64,000 bases of DNA, from contig NZ_JACHCI010000001.1 in the NCBI RefSeq assembly GCF_014200675.1, positions 186,001 to 250,000 of the forward strand, in the 5' to 3' direction. The notes below the pieces were generated by a model. The model did not search any database. It was not told the DNA's origin and saw only the letters and a program-made list of their open reading frames with translations. The position numbers were made by a program, and so were the translations under genes. Origin of the DNA: Janthinobacterium saanense (GTDB lineage: Bacteria; Pseudomonadota; Gammaproteobacteria; Burkholderiales; Burkholderiaceae_D). The number at the start of each line of letters is the position of its first letter. The stretch's first letter is position 1. Positions 63,862-64,000 of the stretch are shown here, one piece after another.

Positions 63862-64000
63862 ATGAACGCACCCCTGAAAGGCTCGGATCTCGAGCCAGGC
63901 ACGCACGCAGCTGACATTTCACTGAACGACAAATACACCCTGGAGCGCGGCCGCGCCTTCATGACGGGTACCCAAGCGCTGATACGCCTGCCCATGATGC
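63862..64000 (+). CDS. Indolepyruvate:ferredoxin oxidoreductase, N-terminus (partial)
   Basis: The first 46 residues of a gene cut by the window end. LNDKYTLERGRAFMTGTQALIRLPMM is the usual opening of the large fused indolepyruvate ferredoxin oxidoreductase family, which decarboxylates arylpyruvates. With hppD and the Lrp-type regulator it suggests aromatic amino acid breakdown. GGAGA precedes the ATG. Confidence 0.8.
   Translation, partial: MNAPLKGSDLEPGTHAADISLNDKYTLERGRAFMTGTQALIRLPMM

Overview
The window reads as a chromosomal segment of a betaproteobacterium of the order Burkholderiales, most likely family Oxalobacteraceae (Janthinobacterium/Duganella/Massilia group). The reasons are high G+C coding, a Rieske/cytochrome b/cytochrome c1 operon followed by sspA-sspB and tRNA-Thr, a zinc-site-poor DksA, an S-adenosylhomocysteine (SAH) riboswitch before ahcY, and a type II secretion operon in the order GHIJKLMN-D-E-F-C. 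The placement rests on gene content and sequence reading only; no database search was run.

Left part (0-10 kb) is the accessory-looking part. It holds a lipoprotein diheme peroxidase. A TetR regulator and a small membrane protein share the same operator. A two-gene PIN-nuclease module sits behind a textbook LexA (SOS) box. A five-gene periplasmic thiol cassette (dsbG, TlpA/DsbE-like, dsbD, and a divergent response regulator and sensor kinase) matches in order the copper-sensing DsbRS-DsbDEG cluster of Pseudomonas aeruginosa. That cassette lies between two imperfect 54-bp direct repeats, one of which is the 3' end and terminator of tRNA-Thr.

Middle part (10-25 kb) is housekeeping: sspAB, petABC, mscL, a DegS-like protease, gpsA, secB, grxC, a rhodanese, gpmA, an EnvC-like amidase activator, a carboxy-terminal processing protease and a MoeB/ThiF-type enzyme. 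From 25.1 to 36.1 kb one tightly overlapping operon encodes twelve type II secretion proteins. It is followed by a PlpD-like patatin autotransporter.

Right part (38-64 kb) has an XRE regulator divergent from a small outer-membrane barrel, a small basic protein, hslVU, dksA, a His-rich COG0523 GTPase, xerC with its DUF484 partner, a porin and a Sel1-repeat protein. Then come dapF, two tandem lipid A acyltransferases and a methyl-cycle group (metK, SAH riboswitch-ahcY, YvlD-like gene, metF, 5-formyl-THF cyclo-ligase). The window ends with slt, a GST, cca with a shortened C-terminal half, a GNAT enzyme, an Lrp-type regulator divergent from hppD, and the start of an indolepyruvate:ferredoxin oxidoreductase gene. 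Together the last genes form an aromatic amino acid catabolism group.

The strongest candidates for something not well described are the SOS-controlled PIN module with its unusual 244-residue partner and the tRNA-Thr-flanked thiol/copper cassette.
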